Source of the DNA: Cricetomys ansorgei
Taxonomy: Eukaryota > Chordata > Mammalia > Rodentia > Nesomyidae
Reading direction: 5' to 3'
DNA length: 64,000 bases
Assembly: GCA_026225945.1 (NCBI GenBank)
Contig: JAMJFZ010001871.1
Location: forward strand, 343,001-407,000
The translations under genes were made by a program, and so were the position numbers. Of this stretch, positions 36,226 to 47,335 are shown piece after piece. A model generated the notes under the pieces. It did not search any database, was not told the origin of the DNA, and worked only from the letters and a program-made list of their open reading frames with translations. Every line of letters begins with the position of its first letter. The stretch's first letter is position 1.

Positions 36226-36976
36226 AAACAACTTTCTGGGGCAGGAGAGAGAGCCCTAGTGGTTACATTGACTGCTCTTCAAGAGGATCTGGGTGTGGTT
36301 TCCCTACTCACAGGATAGCTAACAGCTGTGTGTAACTTCAGTTCCAGAGAGATCACATGCCCTCTTCTTTTCCCCACAGGCATTGCATGGATGTGGTACA
36401 CAGACATACATACAGAGGACACACCTATAAATATCTCCATCAAATCCCTTCCCTTCAGAGGTCAGGAAACCCTGTGGAAGAAGAGGCAGAAAGAGCCCGA
36501 GGAAATGGAGGACACCAGGAGAACAAGTCTCTCTAAACCAACTGAGAAAAGCTCATATGTAGTCACAGGGACTGAGGCAGCAAGCCTGGGGGCCAGCACA
36601 GATTTGCACCTGGTTCTTTATGCGTATAACTTTCTAGTATTTTTATGGGACTACTGAGTGTGCGAATGGGTGGTCTCTGATTCTCTGGCCTTCTCTCAGG
36701 CTCCTTTCCATCGGTTGGTTTGACTTACCCAGATTTGATGGGATGGGTTTTGTTTTGCCTTACTATATTTTATTTTGCTATCTTTTAGAAGCCTATTATT
36801 TTCTAACCAGAGATAGAAAGGGAGTGTATCTGGATGGGAGGAGAGGTGGGGAGGAACTGGGAGGAGTAGAGGAAGGAGAAACTGTAATCAGGAAATAGTG
36901 TATGAGAAAAAAAATGTCCATTTTTAATAAAAAGGGAAAAAAAACCTTATTTTTTTTAAAAAAAGAAGCAACTTTC
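36226..36976 (+). mobile_element. Probable SINE-L1 chimeric retrotransposon insertion with one target-site duplication
   Basis: An 11-base duplication with one mismatch flanks the block: AAACAACTTTC at 36226-36236 and AAGCAACTTTC at 36966-36976. Directly after the left copy, a B2/B3-type SINE starts at its normal 5' end ('ggggcaggagagagagccct', 36238). It runs to its 'cctataaatatct' tail near 36440. It then passes without a poly(A) tract into rodent L1 3' UTR ('ctccatcaaatccc', 'aggaaaccctgtggaagaag', 'cagagatagaaaggg'-like) and ends in an A/T-rich tail (36905-36965). The 109-codon open frame (36328-36657) crosses the junction and is not a gene. Confidence 0.72.
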
Positions 36977-37950
36977 CAGAATTATGAGAAAGCATTGCAA
37001 ATAAAAATACATAAAAATCAAAAAAGGGCTTATCTTCACCTTATATCAAAGTTTTGATTTTTCCAAAGCTTTAATACAGCACAATAACAATCAGAAATGT
37101 GAAAAGAGAGATTGCATAATGAGAAAAAAATGCAGGGTGAGGATATATATTCAGAATATATAAAGAATCGAAATCTTAAACACTGAAGATTAAATCATCC
37201 AATGTACACATGGGTAAGTGAACTGAAAAGACATTCTTTAATTAAAGAAAAAAAATATGTGTTGCCAATTGATACTTTAAAACTTTTAACTTCATTAGCC
37301 ACTAGAGAAACACAAATCAAAGCAACATCGAGATTCCATGTCACTTTCTAGTCAGAATGGTGATCCTAAAGAAAACAAGCAATAATTAAATATGAAGAGG
37401 ATGTGGTCCTTATTCATGGCTAGTGAAATGTGAATTAGTCATTCACAATGGAAATCAGGAGTTTAGAATTTCCTTGACAAAAAACAAAAGGACTCTCATG
37501 ACCTAGTGACAGCGCTCATGGGAAATATACCAAAAAACCAAAGTCAGCTTACTATGGAGACATTTATGTTTCCTACTATGTTATTCAAAGCAGTCAAGTT
37601 ACAAGCGGCTAGGTATTTGTTAATGGATAAATGGATAAGTAAAAATGAGACCTTTACAGTGGAATTTTACACAAGCATATAGAAGAAATTGTGATATTTG
37701 CCGGAAAGCGAATGAAAATAGAGAGAATCATGTTAAGAGAAACAAGCTAGCGTCAAGAAAAGAAGTATCATGCACGTGTCCAGTCAAAGGAAGAAGCAAA
37801 GGGTGTGGAGTTTTCGGAATGGGAAAGAAAAGAGGGGGCGGGGAAAGAAAAGGGAAGAATAGTACAGGGGTGAATGTGGCCAAAATTGTTATATACATGT
37901 ATGGAAAATGTAATAACAAGTCTCTTTACTTTATATAATGAATATCCTCT
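36977..37950 (+). mobile_element. Old L1M, ORF2 end and 3' region (right piece)
   Basis: It continues the L1M copy at 35440. It includes 'aattatgagaaagcattgca', 'agccactagagaaacacaaa', and sequence encoding VRMVILKKTSNN near 37355-37390, typical of the L1 ORF2 C-terminal region. Then come 'taaatggataagtaaaaat' and 'gagaatcatgttaagagaaa'. The 37645-37938 open frame is a by-product. Confidence 0.75.
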
Positions 37951-38340
37951 AATAAGAAAATACATCACAGCCCGTGTGACACAGATTATCACTAGAGGGC
38001 GCTATTACACCATCACCCTTTCAACCACTCCCTTCTGCAGAATGCAGGAACACGGCCATCTGACTCACAAGTTATTTATGCCTGTGATCTCTCCTGGATC
38101 TACCACTGCATTGTCTGTTGTCTTTTAGATTGTTCTGGAATATATCAAATAATAAAGGGTCATTGCTGCCTCCGGAGTCTATCTTTTGCTTACATGGTAA
38201 TGGTGGGATTCTAGGAAATAGTACCCAACATATTGACTCAATGTTGTTGTGTGCTTCTGAGCACTTGGACTGAAATAAAAGGGAAACCCAGAGAATTCAA
38301 CCATTCATGGGCAGACAGGGAGTTATTATTGCTGACCTCG
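37951..38340. other. Unique DNA with CTCF-like motif and poly(A)-signal-like sequence
   Basis: The stretch holds a CTCF-like site (described separately) and, about 150 bases later, 'atcaaataataaagggtcat' (38143-38162). It might be a solo LTR, but I cannot identify its edges or family. Confidence 0.3.
37986..38004 (+). promoter_or_regulatory. Candidate CTCF binding motif
   Basis: 'ttatcactagagggcgcta' matches the CTCF core (CCASYAGRKGGCGCTA-type) with an intact CACTAGAGGGCGCTA part. The upstream flank is poorer than consensus. CTCF is the zinc-finger factor that anchors chromatin loops and insulators. A single motif match in 64 kb is suggestive only. Confidence 0.4.
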
Positions 38341-38654
38341 GATGGGTGTTAGTAAACCTAAAGGACAGAGGCCATGGGGGACATGTCCCTGTGCCACAGA
38401 GCACAGAGCAAGGTTGAGTCTCGCCTTGTTCATGAGTGCAGAGGTTCATATTCTGCAACTGTGGAGGTCAGGACTTAGAAGATGGGGTGTGCGTGACCTG
38501 TGTGAAAGGGGGAAAGCCTTGTGTGATGATGGCAGAGAGGCAGGACTGAGCCTTCAGTATGTGCTTAAAGATGAACTATGTGTCATATGGGAGCTAGCAA
38601 ACAGACACACATACACACACACACACACACACACCCCAAACATAATCAGACAAA
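38341..38654. other. Unique sequence and CA microsatellite
   Basis: A 116-codon open frame (38342-38692) ends in a CA tract (38602-38635). Its lower-AT N-terminal part has no domain I recognise. I regard it as noncoding. Confidence 0.4.
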
Positions 38655-38990
38655 CAATGCTATGCTTAGTTCCACTAACTCAAAAAACCTGAAATCCAAA
38701 TTTCTGTAAAGTCTGAAATTACCTGGAGGTTGACATTGTTGCTAGGAGTTGAGAAGTCTACACAGGACCTCATCTGCTAGAACTTAGCCTGAGAACGGAT
38801 TGAGCAAAGTTTTCAGAGTACTTGTGTAAGAGTAAATGATACTGATGTTTCACAAGATTCAAAAACCTTATGCTTAGAATTAGGTCTTCTACTCAAGATA
38901 TGTATGTGAAAATATTCTAAAATGTAAAAGGGAATCTGAAATCTGCAGTACTTCTGGTCACAGGCATTTTGAATGAGGAATACTCTGTCA
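38655..38990 (+). mobile_element. Pogo/Tigger-like DNA transposon fossil, second copy
   Basis: Shares its plan with 17535-17830: start near 'cctgaaatccaaatttctg', middle 'actcaagatatgtatgtgaa', end 'aatctgaaatctgcagtact', 'tctggtcacaggcattttga', 'atgaggaatactc'. No transposase sequence is present. Confidence 0.5.
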
Positions 38991-41274
38991 GTAAATGAGA
39001 ATCATAAAAGTCACCAATAGATTTTCAGGAATACCAGAATAGTTCCAGTCACAACACCAGAACACACTTAGCTAAGTCCTAAAATGGGGATTGCGGTTGG
39101 CAAAGATCTGAATGTAAGCCAAAGGCATTGTAAGCTTCTCTCTAGCAGCCTGGGTAGGTTACTACCCAGGTTTAAACTTAGGTATAGCAGAAGTAGAATT
39201 CTCTCTGAAGACAGTTGAATGAGCAAATGAAAAAGCCCATTGTTTGTAATTCCTTACAGACAACTCAGAAAGTTACTAAGAGACAAACCATTAGAAATTG
39301 TCTTACATTTATGCTAGAACAACTGATATCTCTTGGTATCCTAAAACATTAAAATTATATGTATTTACAATTCTTTGGAATTTCCAGATGTGGGGAGAAA
39401 ATAGTAGACTTAAGCTTTAGTTTATTCATAAGAAACTGGAATTGGAATTGTATGAAACAGGTGCTAGTGTGATTTATGAGCCTCCGGAAGCTGGACAGGA
39501 AACACGCAGGCAACATTCCGTGAACACACTGTCTTCTCGGGACAGCGTGAAGGAGTGGCCTTTACAGCTGACTAAAGGGTGCTTCAGTGCTCCTGACCTG
39601 TGGTCTATAGCAGCTAGAGGTTTATGGTGTCCACATATTCTTTTGCCCTCATAAATTGAAGACTAACAGGTTTTATTGGTAGTGTCGCTATTGCTGTTTC
39701 TCCTTGCCTTTTCGTTGGTTGCTGAATTTACTTAGATGGAAATTCACACATGAATTCAAGGTAGCCATTCTTTCTGAGAAGTGTGCGGTTGTTTGGAGGT
39801 GGGAGGTAGGAAAGATCATACTCACCTCAATCAATAGATTACATTTTGGAAAAAAAAATCTTTTTTGATCTAACAGTGTCTTCAACATAAAGATCAGAGA
39901 AATGCTGTCCTTGCGGAATGAGCTGCAAAGTGTTCGGACTTCCATTTTTCTGGGCAGATTTGTGTAGAATTAGCTTCTTTGCTTCTTGTTATGATGTATT
40001 CGGTGGGTGTTCACTCCCTGCTCATATTACTGTTACTTCAGAGGTAATTTGTTTCCAAAAGGCTGAAACTTGAAGAGAATGACAGACTGAGTCACATTTT
40101 TACCATCACCTACTTGGGGAATCTCAAGTGCCTCTTTTCACATATCCTGAAGGAAAAACAGACACAAAATGAAAGCAGAGGTGCCAAGCCTTAACCGTGC
40201 TTTGAGGTACTTTGTGAGGCTCAAATGAGGAGCCAATGATTTTAGCCAGTGTAGCCTTTGAAGACACATGTGACTGGTATAGACAAGAAGAGGGCATATG
40301 GGCATTTCCTCTAACCAGAAGTAGCAAGGTGATTGTCATGGACAAGTACTCATAGTACTTAAATGAAATGAGTGAGGGCAAGGTACTTACAGGGAAAAGA
40401 TTGGTGCCCCAAATCTCCTCTGCTGTGTGGCTTTTGGCTAGGTCTTCTCCAAGCTGTAGGATGCTCAAAAAGTCTAGACTCCAAATATATGGGCCACACA
40501 GGGAAGATGCAGTTCATTGTATGACTGACTTACAAGACGTTGCTTTTTCACAAGGAGGAGGGAGTAAGAAGAAAATATACAGGGCCACCATAAACTTAGC
40601 TTCATAATGATGTCAGAGACCTGAAAACATCTGGATATTATGAATGTATGTGATTGGCTGGGCCAGCTAAATGTGACCAATGAATGGTTCTCAAAGAGGA
40701 GTAAAGTGCTAATACTACCAAGAAGACAGCACTGAAGGAATCCCTTAAAGCCAGCTTTCTGTTTCCTACAACTTCATTTTAGTCTAGTTGTGTTTCCTAC
40801 ATTGTTTTGAGACTGTTTTATTAAGCCCATGGATCCCTCAGACAGGTATATAGCAACCCTATGAAATAAAAGGAGAAAAAATATTTGCTACACAATGCAG
40901 AAAGTGAAGAAAAAGATTGCCTGCTAAGGGCAAGAAACCTCAGGTCTGTAGAAATGCCTGTTCATTCATGCTCACCTCAGTTCTCACAAGTGGGGATTAT
41001 GGGAAGCAGAAGCCTAAGGGGAAGCTCAGAAGAAAGGATGGATGGGAACCTTGCTTGGAGTGCTAAAAAGATCCATGAGCATGTGGGTCAAGAGAGGGGT
41101 TGGGGATGCCTCTGGGCTACAGAACATAAAGTTTCCATTTGGAACACCCAGAATGAAACAGCCTAGGGGTGAATCTTTGGCTTATGATGTGTGACTCCTT
41201 AACCTCCTCATTCACTTTTCATTCTTAGCATGAGTGCAAGAGTCAAACCTCATGAGTCATTTTCAGGGTTGCAT
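38991..41274. other. Unique noncoding DNA, no gene seen
   Basis: About 2.3 kb without recognised repeats. Open frames (39442-39654, 40124-40468, 40885-41166 and others) have no family resemblance. Bases 39478-39570 are slightly CpG-enriched compared with the surroundings. Confidence 0.4.
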
Positions 41275-41600
41275 GGTGTAACTTAAAGTATAGAATACTC
41301 AGACTGGTACCTAGCAAGCACGTAGTAAGTGATGGGTACTATTTTATTAGAGACTATCTTTATTGCTAGGAGGATTCTTGGTGCAATGGATCAGCTGTGT
41401 CTATGTGTCTGCATCACTGACCACAGACAGCAGAAAGTAGAACAAGACATTAAGTCGTAGCTTGGGCCCCAGAGCTTTGAATTTCTGTCTTAGCTATAAC
41501 ATTTTCCAGTTGAATTTCACTGGAAAGTTCCCCAAACCTCTCTAGATTTCAGTTTCCATGTCTGTGAAAAAAAGAAAATTATACTAAACCCTTAGGTAAA
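41275..41600 (+). mobile_element. MIR SINE remnants
   Basis: Bases 41440-41600 follow a plus-strand MIR ('cagttgaatttcactggaaa', 'aacctctctagatttcagtt', 'tccatgtctgtgaaaaaaag'). Bases 41285-41345 resemble a MIR or L2 3' end ('actggtacctagcaagcacg'). Confidence 0.6.
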
Positions 41601-42504
41601 TGGAAACTGAATTGAAAAATCAACATACCGAACTACTATATTATATGTGAACCATGTCATATTAATACAACAGATCTTCCTGATCCTTTCCTTTGTACTT
41701 TTCATCCTTCTGTTTATAGCATCTGAAGTCAATTTCGGTATCCTGCTGTGTGCTCACCACCATGATTCCGATTTGCTTGTTTTGATGACCTGTAATGAAT
41801 TTCTTGTCACTTAGTAATTTCTGGTTACTCATCTTCTTGACCACCTCACCTTTCTTACTCCCTGTGTTTGTGGCATTGAAATGTCTTGGGGATATAGCTT
41901 CACAGCCTATGAAGCATATTTGTCACTTAGAAGTTTCAGGTCACTTAGGAAATCAAGCACAAGGGAGGCTGTTCAGTGATTGCAGTGGGGTGGCCTAGGG
42001 TCTCCTCGGTTGGTTGATGAATTCTCCTCAAGCAGACAGATCTGTGTGAGAGTCCCTGTGAGGGAGAATAAAAGCAGAGAGATCCTTTTAGCCTAGGGGG
42101 GAGAACTGCAGTTGCAGACTGAGAGTCTGCATACTGCTCAGGAAATATCTTGCCAGCCACGTTGTACCCGTTCTTGAAGTACCTCAGATATGTTCCTCAG
42201 AGACGGGTCTACTGGGATTCATCTGTCACAACCTGTATCTGGAAGCTTGATGTGACTGTAAAGCACAGAGTCTACTTTTAAAACACATATCTAGCCCTCA
42301 AGAACCCAGAATAGTCATACCCATAAAAATAGATGTTATTGGAGATTAGTATTCAGTCCTCTGCTGCTAATGCCGGTTATTGAGCTGGTTCCTAACATGC
42401 AGATTATTGGGGATTCTTTTGGCATGGCTCCAGAGGCAATTATACATTACAGCTCAAAACAGGCCTCTTACATTTGGTTGCCAATTTGTATCATTCTGTA
42501 GCTT
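41601..42504. other. Unique noncoding DNA, no gene seen
   Basis: No recognised repeat or gene. It precedes a GC-richer LTR-like block and may include its eroded flank. Confidence 0.35.
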
Positions 42505-42870
42505 TGGGTGGCACCCTGGGGGGTACTCCTAGCTACTGCCTGGAACCTCTGGCCCTGTCCACCCCACTGCTGCCGAGGGGATGGGTCAACACAGAATCAA
42601 AGGACCAGACTCCGGGAGATGCGTGGACAAGCAAACTCTCTTTGTTCAGGACAAAAGTCACACTTTATACCCCCTATGACCTCTCATCACCCTGCATCCT
42701 ACTCCCATTTGTCTCTTGAGAATGATCTTGGTGAAATGTCCTTTGCTGGTTGGCTATCCTGACGTCATCTGTTCCTAGGTAACAGCTTTCACATCTATGC
42801 GACCACTGCCCCTGTTTTAAATCCTGGCAGCTGGCTCTTAGGGAGGCCTTACTTCCTCCTATATTTCCAC
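42505..42870 (-). mobile_element. Probable endogenous-retrovirus LTR (class II-like), minus strand
   Basis: Read on the minus strand, it starts 'tgtggaaatataggagg' and contains a TGACGTCA element (complement near 42761-42768). About 95 bases further on it has a TATAAAG box (complement at 42664-42670). An R/U5-like part rich in C and G follows ('ccacgcatctcccggagtct', 'gacccatcccctcggcagca'). The order of CRE-like site, TATA box and GC-richer R/U5 is that of a rodent ERV LTR. I did not find a clear AATAAA or a convincing primer-binding site, so family and exact right edge are open. Confidence 0.5.
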
Positions 42871-43665
42871 ACCTTTAATTTGAGTTGCTCAGTGAGAACC
42901 TGAGTGCTATGCCCAGATCTTGTTGACCCCACCTCAGGAGGAGTCCAGCATAATGGACTGTGCCTGGCTTAGGTCGGCCTACCCAGTAGACTCTTACCCA
43001 TCTTCGACTAACCAGCCCTTGAAGGAACAATTCCTGGGGAGTTCATAGGGTATGTAGGGTATTAAACAGAGGCCTCATGGATTTTCGAGAGCCAGGCCTG
43101 AATCACATCTTTGGGCAGACATGGTCTGGGTGTTTTAGAGCCATGAACATCTCCTGGGTAGCCTTGTGGATGGAGAGCTACTGAATGTGTTGTACAAGAC
43201 ACCGTCATAGGCTAACTAGTCTCTGCCAAGGGGAGGTCAAACTTGAATTGGCTCAAAGCTGAGCCTGGAGCCTGAAGCCACTTACTTTGCTTGGATCTGT
43301 AAGAAGGAGCTGAGGAAGTATTTCCATAAAGGAGGAAGTAGACATATGCCTATCACAACACACAACCCAGGAGAATTACTGAGACAGCTAAATTAGTTCA
43401 AAATAAGAACATAAACTGTATATATCTATAGAACAAAAGCATCAACAGTGGCAAACAAACAATTGAAATGGCAAATTTCCAAGAAAATGTAACAGACTAT
43501 TGATTGAAAGAGGGCATCAGTAACTTGTATCAATGTGTACATAGCAGGGTCATCATACTGAAATAAAGACAAATTGCTGACAATAAAACATAAGGAAGTT
43601 ATTTAACGATAAATGTGTTTGGAGACATAGAAAAATTAATAACCATTATGCAGTTTTGCTGGTTT
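42871..43665 (-). mobile_element. Possible ERV-derived noncoding sequence next to the LTR
   Basis: It is higher in GC than the flanks for the first 450 bases and then AT-rich. On the minus strand it lies directly upstream of the LTR start, where the 3' internal part of a provirus would be. No gag, pol or env reading frame is visible and no polypurine tract is clear. This is assigned by position and texture only. Confidence 0.25.
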
Positions 43666-43863
43666 TATACCCATCTCCATAGAACAAAGAGCACATTTAC
43701 TTAGCACATTCAGTCACACAAACCAAGCATTTGGTAGCTACCGTTACATTCAAACATACTGTCATCCACACACATACAGATAGACAGCCTTTAGAGATAT
43801 AGAAAACCAGGCCTGGAAGAACAAAATGGAGAAACATCAGACTTCTTAATACAGTTTGCCTGC

Positions 43864-44699
43864 TTTTTTTCTTTTTCAAGGTCTGATTATTTATTTGTTA
43901 CTTTTAAAGACTCATTTTTGAATGGACTGTGACTTAGAGGTAGAAGCTCTCAATGAGGGCAGCCTATGTCTCTTGGCCATCTGTTCCTGGTGCTTTTCTT
44001 TAGCTTCCTTCATTCTCTTGGCCAGAAGTTTAGCATATTCTGAGGCCTCCTCCTTATTCTTCTTAGTGTGCTGCTTCTTTAGAGCAATCCCCTGGCATTT
44101 GTGTTGCAGGATACGTGGAGTAACAAAACGCCGAATCTTGGATGCTTTGGTCCTGGGCTTCTTACCTTCTTTGTTTAAGGGCTTTCTGACAACATATTGG
44201 CGGACATCATCTTCTTTAGAGAGATTAAAAAGCTTCCAGATTCTGCTTGCCCTTTTAGGTCCTAACCGACAAGGTACAGTGGTATCTGTCAGTCCAGGAA
44301 TATCCTTCTCTCCTTTTTTTACAATAACCAAGTTGAGAACACTCAGATTGGCATCCATGGTGCATCCGCCGACAGACTTGCGCTTCCTCTCTCTAGTTTT
44401 CCTTGGTCTATAACAAGAATGCCCCTTACTCAACAGCAGACCGCACTCTGCCGTGGGTCAAGACACCTTGCTTCATGGGAAAATCTTGCTTGTTATTCCC
44501 ACAACTGATTCGGACTACTAACACTTCCACTCTTCCCCCAGGACATCAGCGACCACTTCTGTGGCCATGTGCTTCTCGTAAAACGTCCGCAGCTTGTGTT
44601 CGTCGTCCACTTCGTTGAGCTTCTGGCAGCCAGTGGCTGGGAAGGAGATGTTCAGCTTCATTTTGACACAGCCGACCGCCTAGAAGGTACCACGAAAGT
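43864..44699 (-). pseudogene. RPS6: Processed pseudogene of ribosomal protein S6, near full length
   Basis: The minus strand encodes RPS6, a 249-residue 40S subunit protein and target of S6 kinase. The start ATG (complement 44659-44661) is followed by [15 protein letters not shown]. An open run from 44433 to the stop at 43912 carries [40 protein letters not shown] and [16 protein letters not shown], and ends [13 protein letters not shown]. The copy has no introns, keeps a 5' UTR with a CTTTC-type start, an AATAAA signal (complement 43890-43895) and an A-rich tail (43863-43877). A 1-base deletion near 44545 produces stops, and a 1-base gain near 44435 restores the frame. Several Arg codons are mutated. 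It is not functional. Confidence 0.95.
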
Positions 44700-45969
44700 T
44701 TTATCAACCATGTAATTTAGTTTTTTAGAAAAAAAAAATAGAAATGTGTTATGTCTGTTATTTCCTTGCACCATGTGTTATGCAGCTGCCTTTAAGGTGG
44801 GGGTAGGTATCATGGGGATAATCCTCCAGTTTTGGTTGTCATTCCAGAAAGCTTCTCAGTGGAAATTCACATTCAGAATTGTTTAATTCCAAAGTCAATA
44901 AACTTTCCATTAAGGCAAATGATTGTTTCCAAAATTTCAATTCATCTTTCAGTGATCAAAAAGTGTCAGAAAAATGTGCTGTGGGGAAATTTAAAAGTGT
45001 TTTATGAAGGAAGAATCAATTTTTGTATTTAAAAATTAAGCCCAGTATACTGGAATAAATTCATATACTGAAATAATGTATAAGTATGTATAAACCTACT
45101 TACAACCCTAATCTGTGAATTTTTCACTTGTGCAGTCATTTCTTTCTTAAGCTCTCCTCTCTCTGCAAAATATTTATGAATATGTTCTTTTTTTAAACAT
45201 TATACCTATTTGTTTGTATATTTCTTGATTGGTCAAGGGATAGCTAATTGAGCCCTCATTAGTTCTGTATACCAAGGCCAAGGCGTGTGCTATATTCCCA
45301 TCTGATCTAGAGGAGACTTTGACTCTTTGATCATCCTTCTAGTCACTCAGATGATGGTTGGGTAGCCTTCCTCCTTTATGACATAATTGACCAATTTGCT
45401 CATCATTCACAATAGAAGCTAATAGATGATAGAAACTGGGCCCTAAAATGGGAATTCAAGGTCCTAATAGATGGTATAACCAGACTCACACAAATGGGTA
45501 TGAGGAAATGTATGCAATGGTTATAAAAACAGAATGTGTTCTACAGATGCTGATTCATTACACTTCTTATTTTAATCATCTACTTTGTGACTCACATAAA
45601 TACACAAATGAAATAACAGTTCAGATAAAATAGTCTATAGGAACTGTGTTTCTAGTCCTGTAGGTATTCTGAGCTTTATATCAGAATCACTTAGATAGAT
45701 ATATAAGTTCCATAAGCAGTCTCTTGAATAGTTAGTTTCTTCTCTGCTCCATTAAACTCTAGGGTTTTATAAGTCATCTTCCAGAGTTTCCTTAAGGGTT
45801 TAGTGGTTTTAAAAATGATGATTATTTAATCTAGCTCCTGACATTAGGATAAAAAGTATGCATGTTACACTGGAAAGACAATGAGTCTAGGGCATGCATC
45901 TGACCCCTGTGAAAATTCCAGGTTGATGGCTTGCTCAATGTGTGATCCCATGAAAATCATTATCCTTAG
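44700..45969. other. Unique AT-rich noncoding DNA
   Basis: No recognised repeat or gene; short open frames (44832-45032, 45448-45633) lack features. Confidence 0.4.
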
Positions 45970-46360
45970 GATGGTCAGTTTAATTGTCAACTTGACAAAA
46001 CCTAGAATCTCTTGAGAAAAGTCCCAATGAGATTCTGTCTAGATCATGTTGGCCTGTGGTTACGTCTGTGGAGGACTGCCTTGAATGGCTTAATTGGTCT
46101 GGGAAGACCAAGCCTGAAAGTGGGCAGCACATGCTCCCACAGTATGGGCCCTAAGAAAGTTAGATGACTTCATTATATGTACTGTCCAGATCAGATAGAA
46201 ATAAATGTGTGCACTGCGGATATGATGTGACTAGCTGCCTCAGATTCTTGCATTGATTTCCCTGCAATGAATGTAGACTTGTGAACTGAATAAACCTCTT
46301 CACCCTTAAGTTGTTTTTATTACTATACTTTATAATAGCAGCAGAAAAAATGAAACTCCT
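45970..46360 (+). mobile_element. URR1-like rodent repeat, near full length
   Basis: 'taattgtcaacttgacaaaa', 'cctagaatctcttgagaaaa', 'gtggaggactgccttgaatg', 'gtgactagctgcctcagatt', 'actgaataaacctcttcacc' and 'tagcagcagaaaaaatgaaa' mark start to end. Confidence 0.7.
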
Positions 46361-46494
46361 TACTACACACATACAAGCATGTATGCCATAGAAAAGGAGA
46401 TGACCGTATAGTGTATATGCATATATATGAACACACACGTAAATATGTGCATACATTTATATTTGAAGAAGTTTACCTTTTGTAATGAAACACA

Positions 46495-46588
46495 TACTTT
46501 ATATATAATATATTATATATAATGTATATGTATTGTGTATATAAGTATATACATTCCATATACAAACACATACACACACACATTATAT
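46495..46588. repeat. TA/CA-rich low-complexity tract
   Basis: Alternating TATA words passing into a CA stretch (46568-46581). Confidence 0.85.
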
Positions 46589-46604
46589 AGTCCTAGCTAC
46601 TTTT

Positions 46605-46838
46605 CACATCATGGTAAAAAAGATAATTGAAAGAAATAATTTAATGGCAAAAAGGCTTATTTGGGCTCAAAGAAATTTTAGTCCATCATGTCAGAGATGG
46701 CAGAGACACTTGTAGGAGTGTGAAGTCAAGGTTTGTTCTTATGATACCAGAGAGAATGGCAGGGCAGATTTGACCAGAACAAGGGCTAGGTATTACCTTC
46801 AAAGACTCACCCATAGACCTACTTTTGCCAGCTGTGCT
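46605..46838 (-). mobile_element. Minus-strand rodent repeat (URR1- or MaLR-like), left piece
   Basis: 'aaaaaggcttatttgggctc', 'ttttagtccatcatgtcaga' and 'gccagctgtgc' are the complement of a repeat with an AATAAA-bearing 3' end. Its remaining part appears at 47250-47335, beyond an inserted plus-strand URR1-like copy. Class is unresolved. Confidence 0.45.
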
Positions 46839-47249
46839 TGATATTTTATGTAACTTGACACAATCCATAGTCTTCTGAGAGGAGAGAGACTCAATTGAGA
46901 AAATGTCTCCATAAGATTGGGCAGGCCTTTAGTTTTCTTAATTAGTAATTAATGTGGGAGGGTCAATCCATTGTGTGTGGTGTCACTCCTGGGCTGGTGG
47001 TCCTGAATTCCCTAAGAAGGCTGGCAGAGCAAGTCAGTAAGCAGCACTCCTCTATGGCCTCTGCATCAGCTAAATGCAGCAGCTCCTGCAATTAGGTTCC
47101 TGCCCTGCTTCAATTCCTATCCTGATTTCCTTCAGTGATGGACTGCAATGTGGAAGTGTGAGCCAAAGAAACTCTTTCCTCCCAAGTTTCTTTTGGTTAT
47201 TGTATTTCAGCATAATAGTAATATTCCTAACTAGGAAACTAGTCAAGCC
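46839..47249 (+). mobile_element. URR1-like rodent repeat inserted in another repeat
   Basis: 'tatgtaacttgacacaatcc', 'caattgagaaaatgtctcca', 'tgggctggtggtcctgaatt', 'gagcaagtcagtaagcagca', 'gtgtgagccaaagaaactct' and 'attcctaactaggaaac' follow the same family as 20541-20950, with the AATAAA position mutated. Confidence 0.7.
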
Positions 47250-47335
47250 TTACCTCCTAAAAACCAAACAGTATTAAAAATAGTGTCACAAGCTGGGGAC
47301 CAGCATTCAGATCATGAACCTATGGGGGACATTTC
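47250..47335 (-). mobile_element. Minus-strand rodent repeat, right piece
   Basis: 'cacaagctggggaccagcat' and 'cctatgggggacatttcata' then 'atcaaacc' look like the complement of the start of the element whose left piece is at 46605-46838. Confidence 0.45.

Noticed and set aside
36328..36657. 109-codon open frame
   Set aside because: It spans the SINE-L1 junction; both parts are noncoding in their families.
38342..38692. 116-codon open frame of lower AT content
   Set aside because: No recognisable domain, ends in a CA repeat and runs into a DNA transposon fossil; treated as noncoding unless a protein search shows otherwise.
42505..42870. Naming the LTR as IAP or MusD
   Set aside because: The CRE and TATA layout is compatible, but I could not match enough sequence from memory to choose a family, and no primer-binding site was convincing.
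43922..44413. 163-codon plus-strand open frame
   Set aside because: It is the antisense shadow of the RPS6 pseudogene and has no features of its own.
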